From: Neorhizobium populisoli
Lineage (GTDB): Bacteria; Pseudomonadota; Alphaproteobacteria; Rhizobiales; Rhizobiaceae
Assembly: GCF_019430945.1 (NCBI RefSeq)
Contig: NZ_JAHYCB010000003.1
Location: forward strand, 186,001 to 250,000
Reading direction: 5' to 3'
DNA length: 64,000 nt
Made by a program: the position numbers and the translations under genes. Under the pieces are notes generated by a model. That model was not told where the DNA came from, made no database searches, and saw nothing but the letters and a program-made list of their open reading frames with translations. How positions within the stretch are numbered: position 1 is the first letter of the stretch; each line of letters opens with the position of its first letter. Shown here in pieces: positions 16,712-26,409 of this stretch.

Positions 16712-18228
16712 GACCCGTTACTCCTGACATACTGGGACAAATCCGTGGGCAGGCGAATGACGAAAGTCGTCCCGCCGCCCAATGTGGACGTGACCGTAAT
16801 CTCACCGCCTAAATTTCTAACTAATGATCGGACATGCGCAAGGCCTATGCCTTCGCCCGGCTTGTCCTGAACACCCGAGCGGCGGAAAAGCTCGAAAACT
16901 CTTTCATGATCCTCGGGCGCAATCCCGCGTCCGTTGTCGATAACCTCGACCTTGATCGCCCCACGGCCGATCGGAACCGCCTTGACCGACAGCTTCAGCG
17001 GCCTGTCGTGATGCTTATACTTGACGGCATTGTCAAAGAGGTTGCCGAAAATCTGCTCCATGGAAAATCTGTCGGTAATAAGGCCGCGCGCTGCAGCCAC
17101 CGAAATATCCACTTCGCCTCCGGCATCGTTCACCTGATGGTAGACGCTCGCGGCGGTCGCTTCCAGAAGTTCCTGCAGATTGACGCGCTCCGGCTTCAGC
17201 TCGCGGCGGCCGTCGCGGGAAATCTTCAGGATGGCGTTGATCAGCCCGTCCATCTTTTTCGTCGAAGAGCGGATGAAGCCGATCGCTTCCGGCAGATCCT
17301 CCTGCACCGCCAGACGTGCATCGCGCACTTCCGCCTCGGAAAGCGGCGCACCGTCCGCAAGGACATAGGCGCCGACCGATTTCAACGTCGCGTCGAGCTC
17401 GCTGGTGAAACCCATGATGTTGACCAATGGCGCACGAAGGTCGTGCGAAACGATATAGGCGTAACGCTGGATTTCACGGTTGGCCTGGATGAGATCTTCG
17501 GTGCGTTCGTTGACCCGCTCCTCCAGACCGGCATTCAACTCTTCCACCTCGCTGCGGGCATGCTGCAGCTCGCGGACATGTTGTGCGACGATGGCGATCG
17601 CTCCGCCGAGCACCAGGAGGATTACCACACCGCCACCGATGGTGAACCATTGCAGCGAGGATGCCGAATCGTTCAGCTCCTCGACACCGGCGCCGATCTT
17701 GCCGTCCATGTCGCGGATCACCTTGCCGATGATTGCCGTGATGCCTTCCATGACCTGACGGCCGTAGGCACCCTTGACGATGGCAACCGCGCTGGCAAAT
17801 TCATCCCTTTTGCCGAGATCGACGGTGCTTTCCATCTCCTGCATCTTTTCGGACAACAAGCGATCCAGATCCGATATCGGAATATCGACGCTTCCCTGAG
17901 CGGCAAGGGCCGCCTTGAAACGATCGCGTGCCTTCGGCAAATTCGCCATGGCATTGGTAAAGGGCGTCAGGAACTCCTTGTCCTGCGTCAGCAGATAGCC
18001 GCGCTGACCGGATTCCGCCGCCCGAAGGTAAAGCACGAGATCGGCCGCCGAACTGCGCACATCGCGCAGCTTTACCACATCCTGGAAATAGCTCTTCGTG
18101 TTCGACGCCAGAAAGAAGGACGACAGCACGATCCCGACAAGAATGGCACTGCCGATGACCAGCATCAGCAGCGAGGATCGGGCGAAAGATGCATTGGAAA
18201 AGGGCATGGGGACAGGCCGGCCAGTCAA
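16708..18228 (-). CDS. CHASE3-domain sensor histidine kinase
   Basis: 506 residues. TM1 (about 18-40) and TM2 (about 195-217) flank a periplasmic CHASE3 domain (RAAESGQRGYLLTQDKEFL). A coiled coil follows, then HisKA with RYAYIVSHDLRAPLVNIMGF (His about residue 265) and HATPase_c with IFGNLFDNAVKYKHHDRPLK, DNGRGIAPEDHERVFELF and GEGIGLAHVRSLV. The kinase lacks its own receiver; the overlapping downstream receiver gene is the obvious partner. The ligand of CHASE3 is unknown. Confidence 0.92.
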   Translation of the reverse strand: MTGRPVPMPFSNASFARSSLLMLVIGSAILVGIVLSSFFLASNTKSYFQDVVKLRDVRSSAADLVLYLRAAESGQRGYLLTQDKEFLTPFTNAMANLPKARDRFKAALAAQGSVDIPISDLDRLLSEKMQEMESTVDLGKRDEFASAVAIVKGAYGRQVMEGITAIIGKVIRDMDGKIGAGVEELNDSASSLQWFTIGGGVVILLVLGGAIAIVAQHVRELQHARSEVEELNAGLEERVNERTEDLIQANREIQRYAYIVSHDLRAPLVNIMGFTSELDATLKSVGAYVLADGAPLSEAEVRDARLAVQEDLPEAIGFIRSSTKKMDGLINAILKISRDGRRELKPERVNLQELLEATAASVYHQVNDAGGEVDISVAAARGLITDRFSMEQIFGNLFDNAVKYKHHDRPLKLSVKAVPIGRGAIKVEVIDNGRGIAPEDHERVFELFRRSGVQDKPGEGIGLAHVRSLVRNLGGEITVTSTLGGGTTFVIRLPTDLSQYVRSNGS

Positions 18229-18336
18229 ATCAGGAGAGTAAGCGAACAGGACGGCAACAAGGTGGTCGCAACATGCGCTTTGTCAAGCAGACCATGATAA
18301 ATAGTCGGAAGACGGCCGGAGTAACCGATCGCTGGT

Positions 18337-20145
18337 TCAGGCGGAATTGCGGCTGCCCAGTTCGCCGAGCTTGTGCGTGCCCGCGACGATCGTCTGGTTC
18401 CGCCCGGCAGATTTGGCCTGCAGCAGGGCCGCATCGGCGCGGGTGACGAGTGTCGATACCGGGCCTTCCGCAGGTGAACCCGCCACACCGATCGAGATGG
18501 ACACCAGGCCGAGGATACGGCCTCCATGCGACAGCGGCGTCGTGGCGATCTTCTCTCGCAGCCGCTCGGCAATGTCGAATGCCACCGTCTCTTCCGCATT
18601 CGGCAGAAGGATGGTGAATTCTTCGCCGCCGAACCGGTAACACGTCCCCGCCTTCCCGACCGTATCCAGCATCATCTGCGCGACATACTGCATCACCATG
18701 TCGCCGGCATCATGGCCAAACTCGTCGTTGAAGCGCTTGAACCGGTCGATATCGATCATCAGGCAGGCAAGCGGCACTTCCGGCCGATCCTTGCCAAAAC
18801 GCAGCAGCGTCTCGTCAAGGCTGCGGCGATTGAAAAGGCCCGTCAGCGCGTCGCGCACGGCCAGATTGGTCAGCCGGTCACGCAGCTGCAGGTTTGCCAC
18901 CGCCAGACCGATATTTTCCGCGATCAGTTCCAGATAGAGCCGTGCGCTTTCCGGTGCCATTTCATGGCCTGGACGCTCCTCGAAATATAGGAGACCGATC
19001 GTATCCCCCTGCGCCGTCAGCGGAACGCAAAGGCCGGCAGTGTCGCTTTCGCCGAGATGCTGGCAGGGAATGTCGCCGTGACCGTGATTGCTCAGATGAG
19101 GCCGGCCACGTCGCAGGCCCCAGCACGCGCTGGTCGGGAAAGCGTCGGAGGAATGCTGCGGCTCCAGCCAGGTGCCGACCTTGACCAGCACAGTGCGGCT
19201 CTCGTTCAGCACATAGAGATGACCGGAGAGATCGGGAAAGATCTGCGGCGCGAAACGCGAGACGACATCCGCCAGCTCCACCTGTGCCTGACACGCCTGC
19301 AGCCGATGCATCATCTGCAGGATGAGGTCCTTGGTACGCTGGTCGGCCTGGCGTTCGGCATCCAGCCGGTCGCGCTCCAGCCCGTTCTCGCGAAAAATGT
19401 GGATCGCCTGGTTCATCTCGCCGATCTCGTCGCGGCGCCGGTCGAGCGGCACTTCCACCGCGTAGTCCTGCCGGGCAAGGCGGGTGACGATGCCGGTCAT
19501 GCGCGTCAGCGGCATGGAGACGCGGCGCTTGAGCACGAAATAGAGAACGGCAATGAACAATGCACCGGTGATGCCGAGCATCGTCTTGGCGACAAGCCCC
19601 CAGAAATCGCTGCGCGCCTGGGCGAGCGCCACCGCCGTTTCGGTGCGCGCCTTCACGAGCTCGCGGAAACGGGTGACCCTCTCCAATAGCAATGACTGAT
19701 AACGCTCATGCTCGACACCGAACAATGTCTGCTGTGCGCCGGCCTTGTCGCCATTCTGGTAAGCCGTGATGGCATCCCGCTCGAACTGATCCAGCGCATC
19801 GGCGTCCTGCTCGACTTCCGTCAGTGCCGCCAATTCCGCATCGGCCGCGCCCAACCCACGAACATCCTTTATCGCGCCCTCGAGCCTCGTCTCGCGCGCT
19901 TCGTCATCCTTGAAATCGTCAAGATGTCGCTCTTCGCCGCGAATGACATAAAGCCTCGCCGCATCCGTCCGCTCCTCGGCGCCGATCGCAAGCTCGTCGG
20001 ATAGATCATCCAGTGCGCGATGCTCTTCGATGGCGACCCGTTCCTGGGACGCGCTATATGCCGACAGCATGAACGCACCGCCCGAGAGCACGGTCAGCAC
20101 GACCGTGACGCCATAGGCCCAGTTGGTGATTTCGTTAATGCGCAT
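18337..20145 (-). CDS. Diguanylate cyclase with HAMP and GAF-like domains
   Basis: 602 residues from MRINEITNW; an ATG 21 codons upstream is possible. Layout: TM1 (about 10-30), a helical periplasmic region, TM2 (about 190-210), HAMP, a GAF-like segment (about 290-420), then GGDEF (about 430-595). The active site is intact as RFGGEEFTILLPN, so it should make c-di-GMP from two GTP. The inhibitory RxxD I-site is not seen at its usual place just before GGEEF. Upstream of, and co-directional with, the CHASE3 operon, 108 bases apart. Confidence 0.9.
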   Translation of the reverse strand: MRINEITNWAYGVTVVLTVLSGGAFMLSAYSASQERVAIEEHRALDDLSDELAIGAEERTDAARLYVIRGEERHLDDFKDDEARETRLEGAIKDVRGLGAADAELAALTEVEQDADALDQFERDAITAYQNGDKAGAQQTLFGVEHERYQSLLLERVTRFRELVKARTETAVALAQARSDFWGLVAKTMLGITGALFIAVLYFVLKRRVSMPLTRMTGIVTRLARQDYAVEVPLDRRRDEIGEMNQAIHIFRENGLERDRLDAERQADQRTKDLILQMMHRLQACQAQVELADVVSRFAPQIFPDLSGHLYVLNESRTVLVKVGTWLEPQHSSDAFPTSACWGLRRGRPHLSNHGHGDIPCQHLGESDTAGLCVPLTAQGDTIGLLYFEERPGHEMAPESARLYLELIAENIGLAVANLQLRDRLTNLAVRDALTGLFNRRSLDETLLRFGKDRPEVPLACLMIDIDRFKRFNDEFGHDAGDMVMQYVAQMMLDTVGKAGTCYRFGGEEFTILLPNAEETVAFDIAERLREKIATTPLSHGGRILGLVSISIGVAGSPAEGPVSTLVTRADAALLQAKSAGRNQTIVAGTHKLGELGSRNSA

Positions 20146-20294
20146 GCCGGGAACATAGGCCTCCGGACTGAAAAGAAAATTAAGGAAGCATGCATGACGC
20201 TGGGCCAAATGCGATCAAATGGCCGGCATGGTAAATAAATTAGAATTGTCGAAAGTATTAAAGCCGATTGACCAAACGTCTACCGGCATAAAAC

Positions 20295-20460
20295 GAGAGA
20301 GCGATCCACGGCAACCGATGGATGTTTACGATCCTGGGTGCCTACAAACGTAGGTGGGCGCCGTGTGTCCAAGCCCACGGGCCTGGTCAGGGACAGCTCC
20401 CTTTGGATCGAGTATGGCCCCAGGGATTGTGGTTCCTGTCGTGAGGCGCAGACCGCTACT
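20295..20460 (-). ncRNA. ssrS: 6S RNA candidate (SsrS)
   Basis: About 165 nt with the shape of 6S RNA, which binds sigma-70 RNA polymerase by mimicking an open promoter. Read on the minus strand, AGCGGUC (20457-20451) pairs with GAUCGCU (20306-20300) as a terminal stem. CCUGGG and CCCAGG form an inner closing stem. A hairpin CCUAC-GUUU-GUAGG and the stem GUGGGC/GCCCAC lie inside. The gene lies downstream of zapA on the same strand, the usual 6S position. Strand is chosen from this context; exact ends are approximate. Confidence 0.7.
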
Positions 20461-20532
20461 CAGATATAGAGATAAAGAACGTCCCGCGCCAGTGCCGCCG
20501 GATATGCATGCGCTAATTTAATCAGGCCGCAG

Positions 20533-21015
20533 TCATCGCGCGAGCCTGGCGCTACGGCGCCCCTGGATGCAAGAAAAAGTCAGCACGACAAAGCCTACCA
20601 GGAACCAGACAGCCATCATGGTCAGGTCGAAATTCAGATTCAGAGAGAGCGTATAGAGAATATCACCGCATCCCCCCAGACGCTGGGTCAGACCGAGATA
20701 GATATTCACGATAAACACATAGAGCAGCAACTCTGCCCAGGAAGCGTATTTAGAATATCTGAATACCCGGATCGTCATCGGGATTACGAGCAAGACGAGT
20801 ACCATGGCCCAAATCTCGTCATCGTTCCCGGAACTCATCAGCAGATCGCATTGAAAGGGCTGGCCTTGGCCATTCGGCCCGTAAAGCCCCACGGACCCGC
20901 TGAGCAATCTCCAGGCGAAAAGCATGAGCAGAAAGCACGCGCCCGCAAACCCCGCCGAGAGAATAATTCTGATGCGCGGCGAAGAGGGCTGAACATGATC
21001 GCCCTGCTCAGCCAT
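20533..21015 (-). CDS. Hypothetical small membrane protein next to zapA
   Basis: 160 residues with four hydrophobic helices (about 17-38, 68-85, 91-110 and 131-150). No family recognised. A CDLLMSSGNDDEIWAM loop lies between helices 1 and 2, and the C-terminal CIQGRRSARLAR tail is basic, as expected for a cytoplasmic end. Its start overlaps the zapA stop (TGATG), so it is translationally coupled to zapA and separates it from the 6S RNA. Function unknown; a division or envelope link is only suggested by position. Confidence 0.75.
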   Translation of the reverse strand: MAEQGDHVQPSSPRIRIILSAGFAGACFLLMLFAWRLLSGSVGLYGPNGQGQPFQCDLLMSSGNDDEIWAMVLVLLVIPMTIRVFRYSKYASWAELLLYVFIVNIYLGLTQRLGGCGDILYTLSLNLNFDLTMMAVWFLVGFVVLTFSCIQGRRSARLAR

Positions 21016-21392
21016 CAGTTCACTGAGGCAGGCGTGCGGCCATTCAGCTTTGCGGTCAAGCCTTCCAGCCGCGCGGCAAGTTCACTCAAGGCCGAGGCCA
21101 CCTGCTGGTCGTTGCGCTGCTGCGTTTCGAGCGACCCGTCGCGGTTCGTCTTCAGCGACGCGACCTCGCTTTCGAGCAGGCCGAGCTTGCGGGTCATTTC
21201 CGAAAGCTCGTCCATGATCATGATGCCGGCCATGACGGTGATCCTCAAATCGCCGATCTCGCCGAACTGGCTCTTCAGATGGCCGACATAACGGTCGAAA
21301 CGGCCGGCAAGCTCCGTCAGGTGGGGCTCCTGCCCCTCCTCGCAGGCCATGCGATAGGCCTTGCCGTCGATCATTACCGTAACCTGAGCCAT
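21015..21392 (-). CDS. zapA: Cell division protein ZapA
   Basis: 125 residues. The N-terminal globular part MAQVTVMIDGKAYRMACEEG, then LTELAGRFDRYV, and the helix DLRITVMAGIMIMDELSE match ZapA, which crosslinks FtsZ protofilaments at the Z-ring. A coiled coil fills the C-terminal half. It sits between the DUF4164 gene (26 bases upstream) and a coupled membrane-protein gene. The 6S RNA candidate downstream reproduces the widespread zapA-ssrS linkage. Confidence 0.93.
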   Translation of the reverse strand: MAQVTVMIDGKAYRMACEEGQEPHLTELAGRFDRYVGHLKSQFGEIGDLRITVMAGIMIMDELSEMTRKLGLLESEVASLKTNRDGSLETQQRNDQQVASALSELAARLEGLTAKLNGRTPASVN

Positions 21393-21418
21393 GCGCGTTC
21401 CCTATCCCAAGCGTCCCG

Positions 21419-21691
21419 TCAGCGATCCAGCACGGCGCGGATCGTCTCCATCGCCGTCACCAGCCGCCGCGATACTTCGCGGTTGACCTCTTCCAGACGA
21501 TTGGCGCGGAATTGCGACTGGTCGAGCTCCTGCGCCAGCCGCGACCGATCCGCATGCACACGGCGAACCTCGCCCTCCACGTCCTGCGCGTCGCGCTGCC
21601 GTTCGATGCGCGCATCGACGGCGCTCTCCAGCCCGCCTATGGCGGCTCGGAGCTGCGTGATAGCCATGTCGATCGTCTTTTCAGCCGGCAT
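21419..21691 (-). CDS. DUF4164 coiled-coil protein
   Basis: 90 residues, almost entirely helical with heptad spacing: ITQLRAAIGGLESAVDARIE in the first half, then RSRLAQELDQSQFRANRLEE and VSRRLVTAMETIRAVLDR. It matches the DUF4164 family found beside zapA in Rhizobiales. Function unknown; linkage to zapA suggests a division role. First gene of the minus-strand zapA operon. Confidence 0.85.
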   Translation of the reverse strand: MPAEKTIDMAITQLRAAIGGLESAVDARIERQRDAQDVEGEVRRVHADRSRLAQELDQSQFRANRLEEVNREVSRRLVTAMETIRAVLDR

Positions 21692-22032
21692 AGGGCGTTT
21701 TCCTGTCGATACGCGAGGAGTCCCGAATCGGCACGGTTTCCCCTTCCAACAAGCGCCGAAGACTATTCACGGCCTCCGAAGCGGTCAATCAACCAAGGGG
21801 GTTTCCAGCGCTTCAAGCTGTGGATCGTCAGCTATATTTGCTTCGCTCGTTACCCTTGCCTACAATTTCGGCAGGCCGCACAAAACTTTCTTTCTCAACC
21901 GATTCAACATACTTTGCTTTTGTTGACTTGCGCGTTGCACCTGCTAAGGATCAGCCGCTTTCAGGCGGTCCCGGAGCCAGAACGACGGCTTAGATGGGAT
22001 CGTATCCGACACCCATAAAAAGCGGATTTGCC
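21692..22032. other. Divergent intergenic region, DUF4164/tkt
   Basis: 341 bases between the divergent zapA operon and transketolase, with no credible gene. TTGACT at 21923-21928 followed about 16-17 bases later by TAAGGA is a plausible housekeeping -35/-10 pair for tkt, leaving an untranslated leader of about 75 bases. The leader holds the short inverted repeat AGCCGCTTTCAGGCGGT. No named riboswitch recognised. Confidence 0.4.
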
Positions 22033-24009
22033 ATGACCAATAGCGAAACACATAACCGGATGGCGAATGCGATCCGATTCCTTGCCATGGATGCTGTTGA
22101 GAAGGCCAATTCCGGCCATCCCGGCCTGCCGATGGGCGCAGCCGACATCGCAACCGTGCTCTTCTCGCGCTACCTCAAGTTCGATCCGAAGAACCCGCTC
22201 TGGGCCGACCGCGACCGCTTCGTGCTGTCTGCCGGCCACGGCTCGATGCTTCTCTATTCGCTCCTCTACCTAACCGGTTACGAGGACATGACGATCGAGG
22301 ACATCAAGCAGTTCCGCCAGCTCGGCTCCAAGACCGCCGGCCATCCGGAATATGGCCATGCCTCGGGCATCGAGACCACCACCGGCCCGCTCGGCCAGGG
22401 CATTGCCAATGCCGTCGGCATGGCGATCGCCGAACGCAAGCTGGAAGAAGAATTCGGCTCCGACCTGCAGAGCCACCACACCTATGCGCTGTGCGGCGAC
22501 GGCTGCCTCATGGAAGGCATCAGCCAGGAAGCCATTGCGCTTGCCGGCCACCTGAAGCTCAACAAGCTCGTCCTCTTCTGGGACAACAACTCGATCACCA
22601 TCGACGGCGCCGTTTCGCTGTCGGATTCGACCGACCAGATCATGCGCTTCAAGGCCGCCCACTGGAACACGATCGAAGTCGACGGTCATGACACCGACCA
22701 GATTTCGGCCGCCATCGAAGCCGCCCAGAAGTCCGATCGCCCGACCTTCATCGCCTGCAAGACCATCATCGGCTTCGGCGCCCCCAACAAGCAGGGCACC
22801 CACAAGGTTCACGGTTCGCCGCTCGGCGCCGAGGAAATCGCTGCCGCCCGCAAGTCGCTGAACTGGGAATCCGAAGCTTTCGTTGTTCCGGAAGACGTTC
22901 TCACCGAATGGCGCAAGGCCGGCACCCGCTCCGTCGACGACCGCAAGGCCTGGGAAGGCCGCCTCGACACGTCCTCCAAGAAGGCCGAGTTCGTCCGCCG
23001 CTTCGCTGGCGACCTGCCGGAAGGCTTTGATGCCGCCATCGACGGCTTCAAGAAGAAGATCGCCGAAAACAACCCGACCGTCGCCACCCGCAAGGCTTCG
23101 GAAGACGCGCTCGAAGTCATCAACGGCATCGTCGTCGAGACCATCGGCGGTTCGGCCGACCTGACCCCGTCGAACAACACCAAGACCAGCCAGATGAAGT
23201 CGATCACCCCGACCGATTTCTCCGGCCGTTACATGCACTGGGGCATCCGCGAACATGCCATGGCTGCGGCCATGAACGGTATCTCGCTGCACGGTGGCCT
23301 GATCCCCTACGCCGGCGGCTTCCTGATCTTCTCGGATTATTGCCGTCCGTCCGTGCGCTTGGCCGCCCTCATGGGCATCCGCCTGGTGCATGTCTGGACC
23401 CATGACTCGATCGGCGTCGGCGAAGACGGCCCGACCCACCAGCCGGTCGAGCAGATCGCCGCACTGCGCGCCATCCCGAACCTTCTGATCTTCCGCCCGG
23501 CCGACGAGACCGAGACGGCGGAATGCTGGCAGCTGGCGCTGCATGAGCGGCACCGCCCGTCCGGCCTGGCGCTGACCCGCCAGAACCTGACGCCTGCCCG
23601 CAAGACCTACGAAGCGAAGAACCTTTGCGCCCAGGGCGCCTACGAGCTTTCCGGCTCGGCGGATGCCAAGGTCACGGTCTTCGCCTCCGGTTCGGAAGTC
23701 GAACTGGCGCTGAAGGCTGCTGAAACGCTGAATGGCAAGGGCATCTCGACCCGCGTCGTCTCCGTTCCCTGCGTCGAACTCTTCTTCGACCAGCCGGAAG
23801 CCTACCAGGACGCCGTCATCGGCAATTCGCCGGTCAAGATCGCCGTTGAAGCGGCCGTCCGCGAGGGCTGGGATCACTTCATCGGCCCCAAGGGCACCTT
23901 TATCGGCATGAAGTCCTTCGGCGCCTCCGGCCAGGCCAAGGATCTCTTCAAGCATTTCGGCATCACCGCGGAAGCGGTCGTCGAAGCTGCCGAAAAGGCA
24001 CTTGCCTGA
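22033..24009 (+). CDS. tkt: Transketolase
   Basis: 658 residues, full length. Thiamine diphosphate and substrate motifs are visible: [15 protein letters not shown] (about 24-38), [10 protein letters not shown] (about 66), the Mg/TPP motif [14 protein letters not shown] (about 154-167) and [18 protein letters not shown] (about 456-473). It moves two-carbon ketol units in the pentose phosphate and, where present, Calvin pathways. The ATG at 22033 is the family start; an in-frame ATG 13 codons upstream lacks homology. First gene of the tkt-gap-pgk-fbaB group; 75 bases before gap. Confidence 0.96.
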   Translation: MTNSETHNRMANAIRFLAMDAVEKANSGHPGLPMGAADIATVLFSRYLKFDPKNPLWADRDRFVLSAGHGSMLLYSLLYLTGYEDMTIEDIKQFRQLGSKTAGHPEYGHASGIETTTGPLGQGIANAVGMAIAERKLEEEFGSDLQSHHTYALCGDGCLMEGISQEAIALAGHLKLNKLVLFWDNNSITIDGAVSLSDSTDQIMRFKAAHWNTIEVDGHDTDQISAAIEAAQKSDRPTFIACKTIIGFGAPNKQGTHKVHGSPLGAEEIAAARKSLNWESEAFVVPEDVLTEWRKAGTRSVDDRKAWEGRLDTSSKKAEFVRRFAGDLPEGFDAAIDGFKKKIAENNPTVATRKASEDALEVINGIVVETIGGSADLTPSNNTKTSQMKSITPTDFSGRYMHWGIREHAMAAAMNGISLHGGLIPYAGGFLIFSDYCRPSVRLAALMGIRLVHVWTHDSIGVGEDGPTHQPVEQIAALRAIPNLLIFRPADETETAECWQLALHERHRPSGLALTRQNLTPARKTYEAKNLCAQGAYELSGSADAKVTVFASGSEVELALKAAETLNGKGISTRVVSVPCVELFFDQPEAYQDAVIGNSPVKIAVEAAVREGWDHFIGPKGTFIGMKSFGASGQAKDLFKHFGITAEAVVEAAEKALA

Positions 24010-24084
24010 CACCAAGACTACAAGGGGCGCGCCTGACAGGATGCGCCCCGCCAGCACTGAACGCTAGATTTTCGGGAGAATGAC

Positions 24085-25095
<1,011 letters not shown>

Positions 25096-25137
25096 GGATC
25101 GCAGAGGCCGCCTTTGGGTGGCATCGGCAGAATATCG

Positions 25138-25166
25138 CCCCCTCCCCACAAGGGAGGGGGTTTTTG
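25138..25166 (+). terminator. Rho-independent terminator after gap
   Basis: CCCCCTCCC (25138-25146) and GGGAGGGGG (25152-25160) form a 9-bp G/C stem with a 5-base loop, followed by TTTTTG. It ends the tkt-gap transcript before the accessory stretch. Confidence 0.85.
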
Positions 25167-25243
25167 TTTGCGCATCATCGCGTCACCGGCAGGCATTGCC
25201 GTGACGGCGGGCGCCGCTACTCTAACGTCCGCCCCTTATACGA

Positions 25244-26011
25244 ATGAGAGCAGCAGTCCCGATGGCGTCATCCGCTCCAGAAAACTTCAGCGAACGTTTT
25301 TCCCCACTGGTCGGAGAATTCCTTGCCGCCCGCCTGATCGTCGGCGAGGCGATGCTGCCGGCCTTCTATCCCGACCCCGAAGGCTTCGATGCCCTGCAGA
25401 TCGGCTTCCGCAGCCATGGCGTCACGGGCAAGAGCCTAGTGGCGCAGACAACCGGCGCCTGGCAGCCCGGATGGTATGTCATCGCCCTCAACGCGCTTGA
25501 CGATCCCTTTATCATAGACGCCGGCGACCGGGACAGCGGCTATCCGGTCTATTACGCACCGCATGGTGCAGGGCGATGGGATGCAACACCGATCGCCCCG
25601 AACCTTTCGCGGTTTGCCGAAATACTGTCCGCCCTGCAGCACGTGGAAGATAACAGCGAACGGTTTTCGGCAGCGCTGGAAGCGGAAACCGACATTTCCA
25701 ACCCGTTCTGGCACGAAGTGCAGATCGCCCGCGCCGAAGCCGAGAGCGAAAACCTCCGGGAAACCCTGGGCGCCACTTACGATTTGAAAGACTACGAAGA
25801 CGGCCATCTCATCGTGACCGATCCCGGTCAGAACAAGTTGCAGGTGGTGCAGGTCGTCAGCAAGGCGCTGGGGCTTCCCCTGAAACAGGCCCTGGCGCTT
25901 GCGGCCGCAGGCGAGTTCACGGCCGGAAGCGGCTCGCACATCCAGTTGCGCCGGCTGCGCGATCAGCTGGAGGCATTGGGCTCCAAGGTCGAATTCCGGC
26001 CGGCATCGTGA
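25244..26011 (+). CDS. SUKH-like protein fused to a ribosomal L7/L12 C-terminal-like domain
   Basis: 255 residues. The middle (about 40-130) reads like the SUKH/SMI1-KNR4 fold: GWYVIALNALDDPFIIDAGD, then YPVYYAPHGAGRW and PNLSRFAEILSAL. SUKH proteins often serve as immunity proteins to secreted toxins. The C-terminal 60 residues (QNKLQVVQVVSKALGLPLKQ, ALALAAAGEF, LEALGSKVEF) follow the beta-alpha-alpha-beta pattern of the L7/L12 C-terminal domain, a protein-docking surface. A second ATG at 25262 is an equally good start. Both domain calls are by eye; no toxin gene is adjacent. Confidence 0.6.
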   Translation: MRAAVPMASSAPENFSERFSPLVGEFLAARLIVGEAMLPAFYPDPEGFDALQIGFRSHGVTGKSLVAQTTGAWQPGWYVIALNALDDPFIIDAGDRDSGYPVYYAPHGAGRWDATPIAPNLSRFAEILSALQHVEDNSERFSAALEAETDISNPFWHEVQIARAEAESENLRETLGATYDLKDYEDGHLIVTDPGQNKLQVVQVVSKALGLPLKQALALAAAGEFTAGSGSHIQLRRLRDQLEALGSKVEFRPAS

Positions 26012-26065
26012 CCGCGATTATCGGTTTGGCCCGAAAGATCACCGACCATCAGCGGCCGCCCGAAC

Positions 26066-26280
26066 GGCCTCGTCCTACCGCACCTGAAGGGTATCCTCGG
26101 CTATGCCGACGAGCTGCTGGCCTCCCGCGGCTTCAACCACGACTCCTCGATCTTCGCGATCGACCAGGCCAAGGCCATGGAAGGCAATTTCGTGCGTATC
26201 CTCTCCTGGTAAGACAACGAATGCGGCTTCTCCAACCGCATGTCGGACACGGCCATAGCGTTTGCGAAGACGATCCGAGG
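26066..26280 (+). pseudogene. Decayed 3' fragment of a second gap gene
   Basis: Roughly nine in ten bases match the 3' part of the intact gap. Homology starts at GLVLPHLKG (gap residue 219) and jumps straight to ILGYADE (gap residue 274), removing 138 bases between two CTGAAGGGC repeats of gap (24757 and 24895). A further 6-base deletion follows FNHD. The codon for Tyr after RILSW is TAA (26210-26212), and the final stop has become CGA. It cannot make a GAPDH. Differences at silent and replacement sites suggest a diverged paralogue, not a fresh duplication. Confidence 0.85.
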
Positions 26281-26409
26281 TCTGCCTATGAGGTACAGAT
26301 CCGCCGCCGAATGGCGATTTTCGACCCTTTGCGGCCGTTGCATAAAAAGGCCCGCCCCGAGGGGCAGGCCAATCCGCTCCTGGAATAACAGAGCGGTGGG
26401 GAACTGGGG

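Noticed and set aside
22270..24057. 595-codon minus-strand frame opposite tkt
   Set aside because: Shadow of transketolase codon bias; no homologous motifs and no ribosome-binding site.
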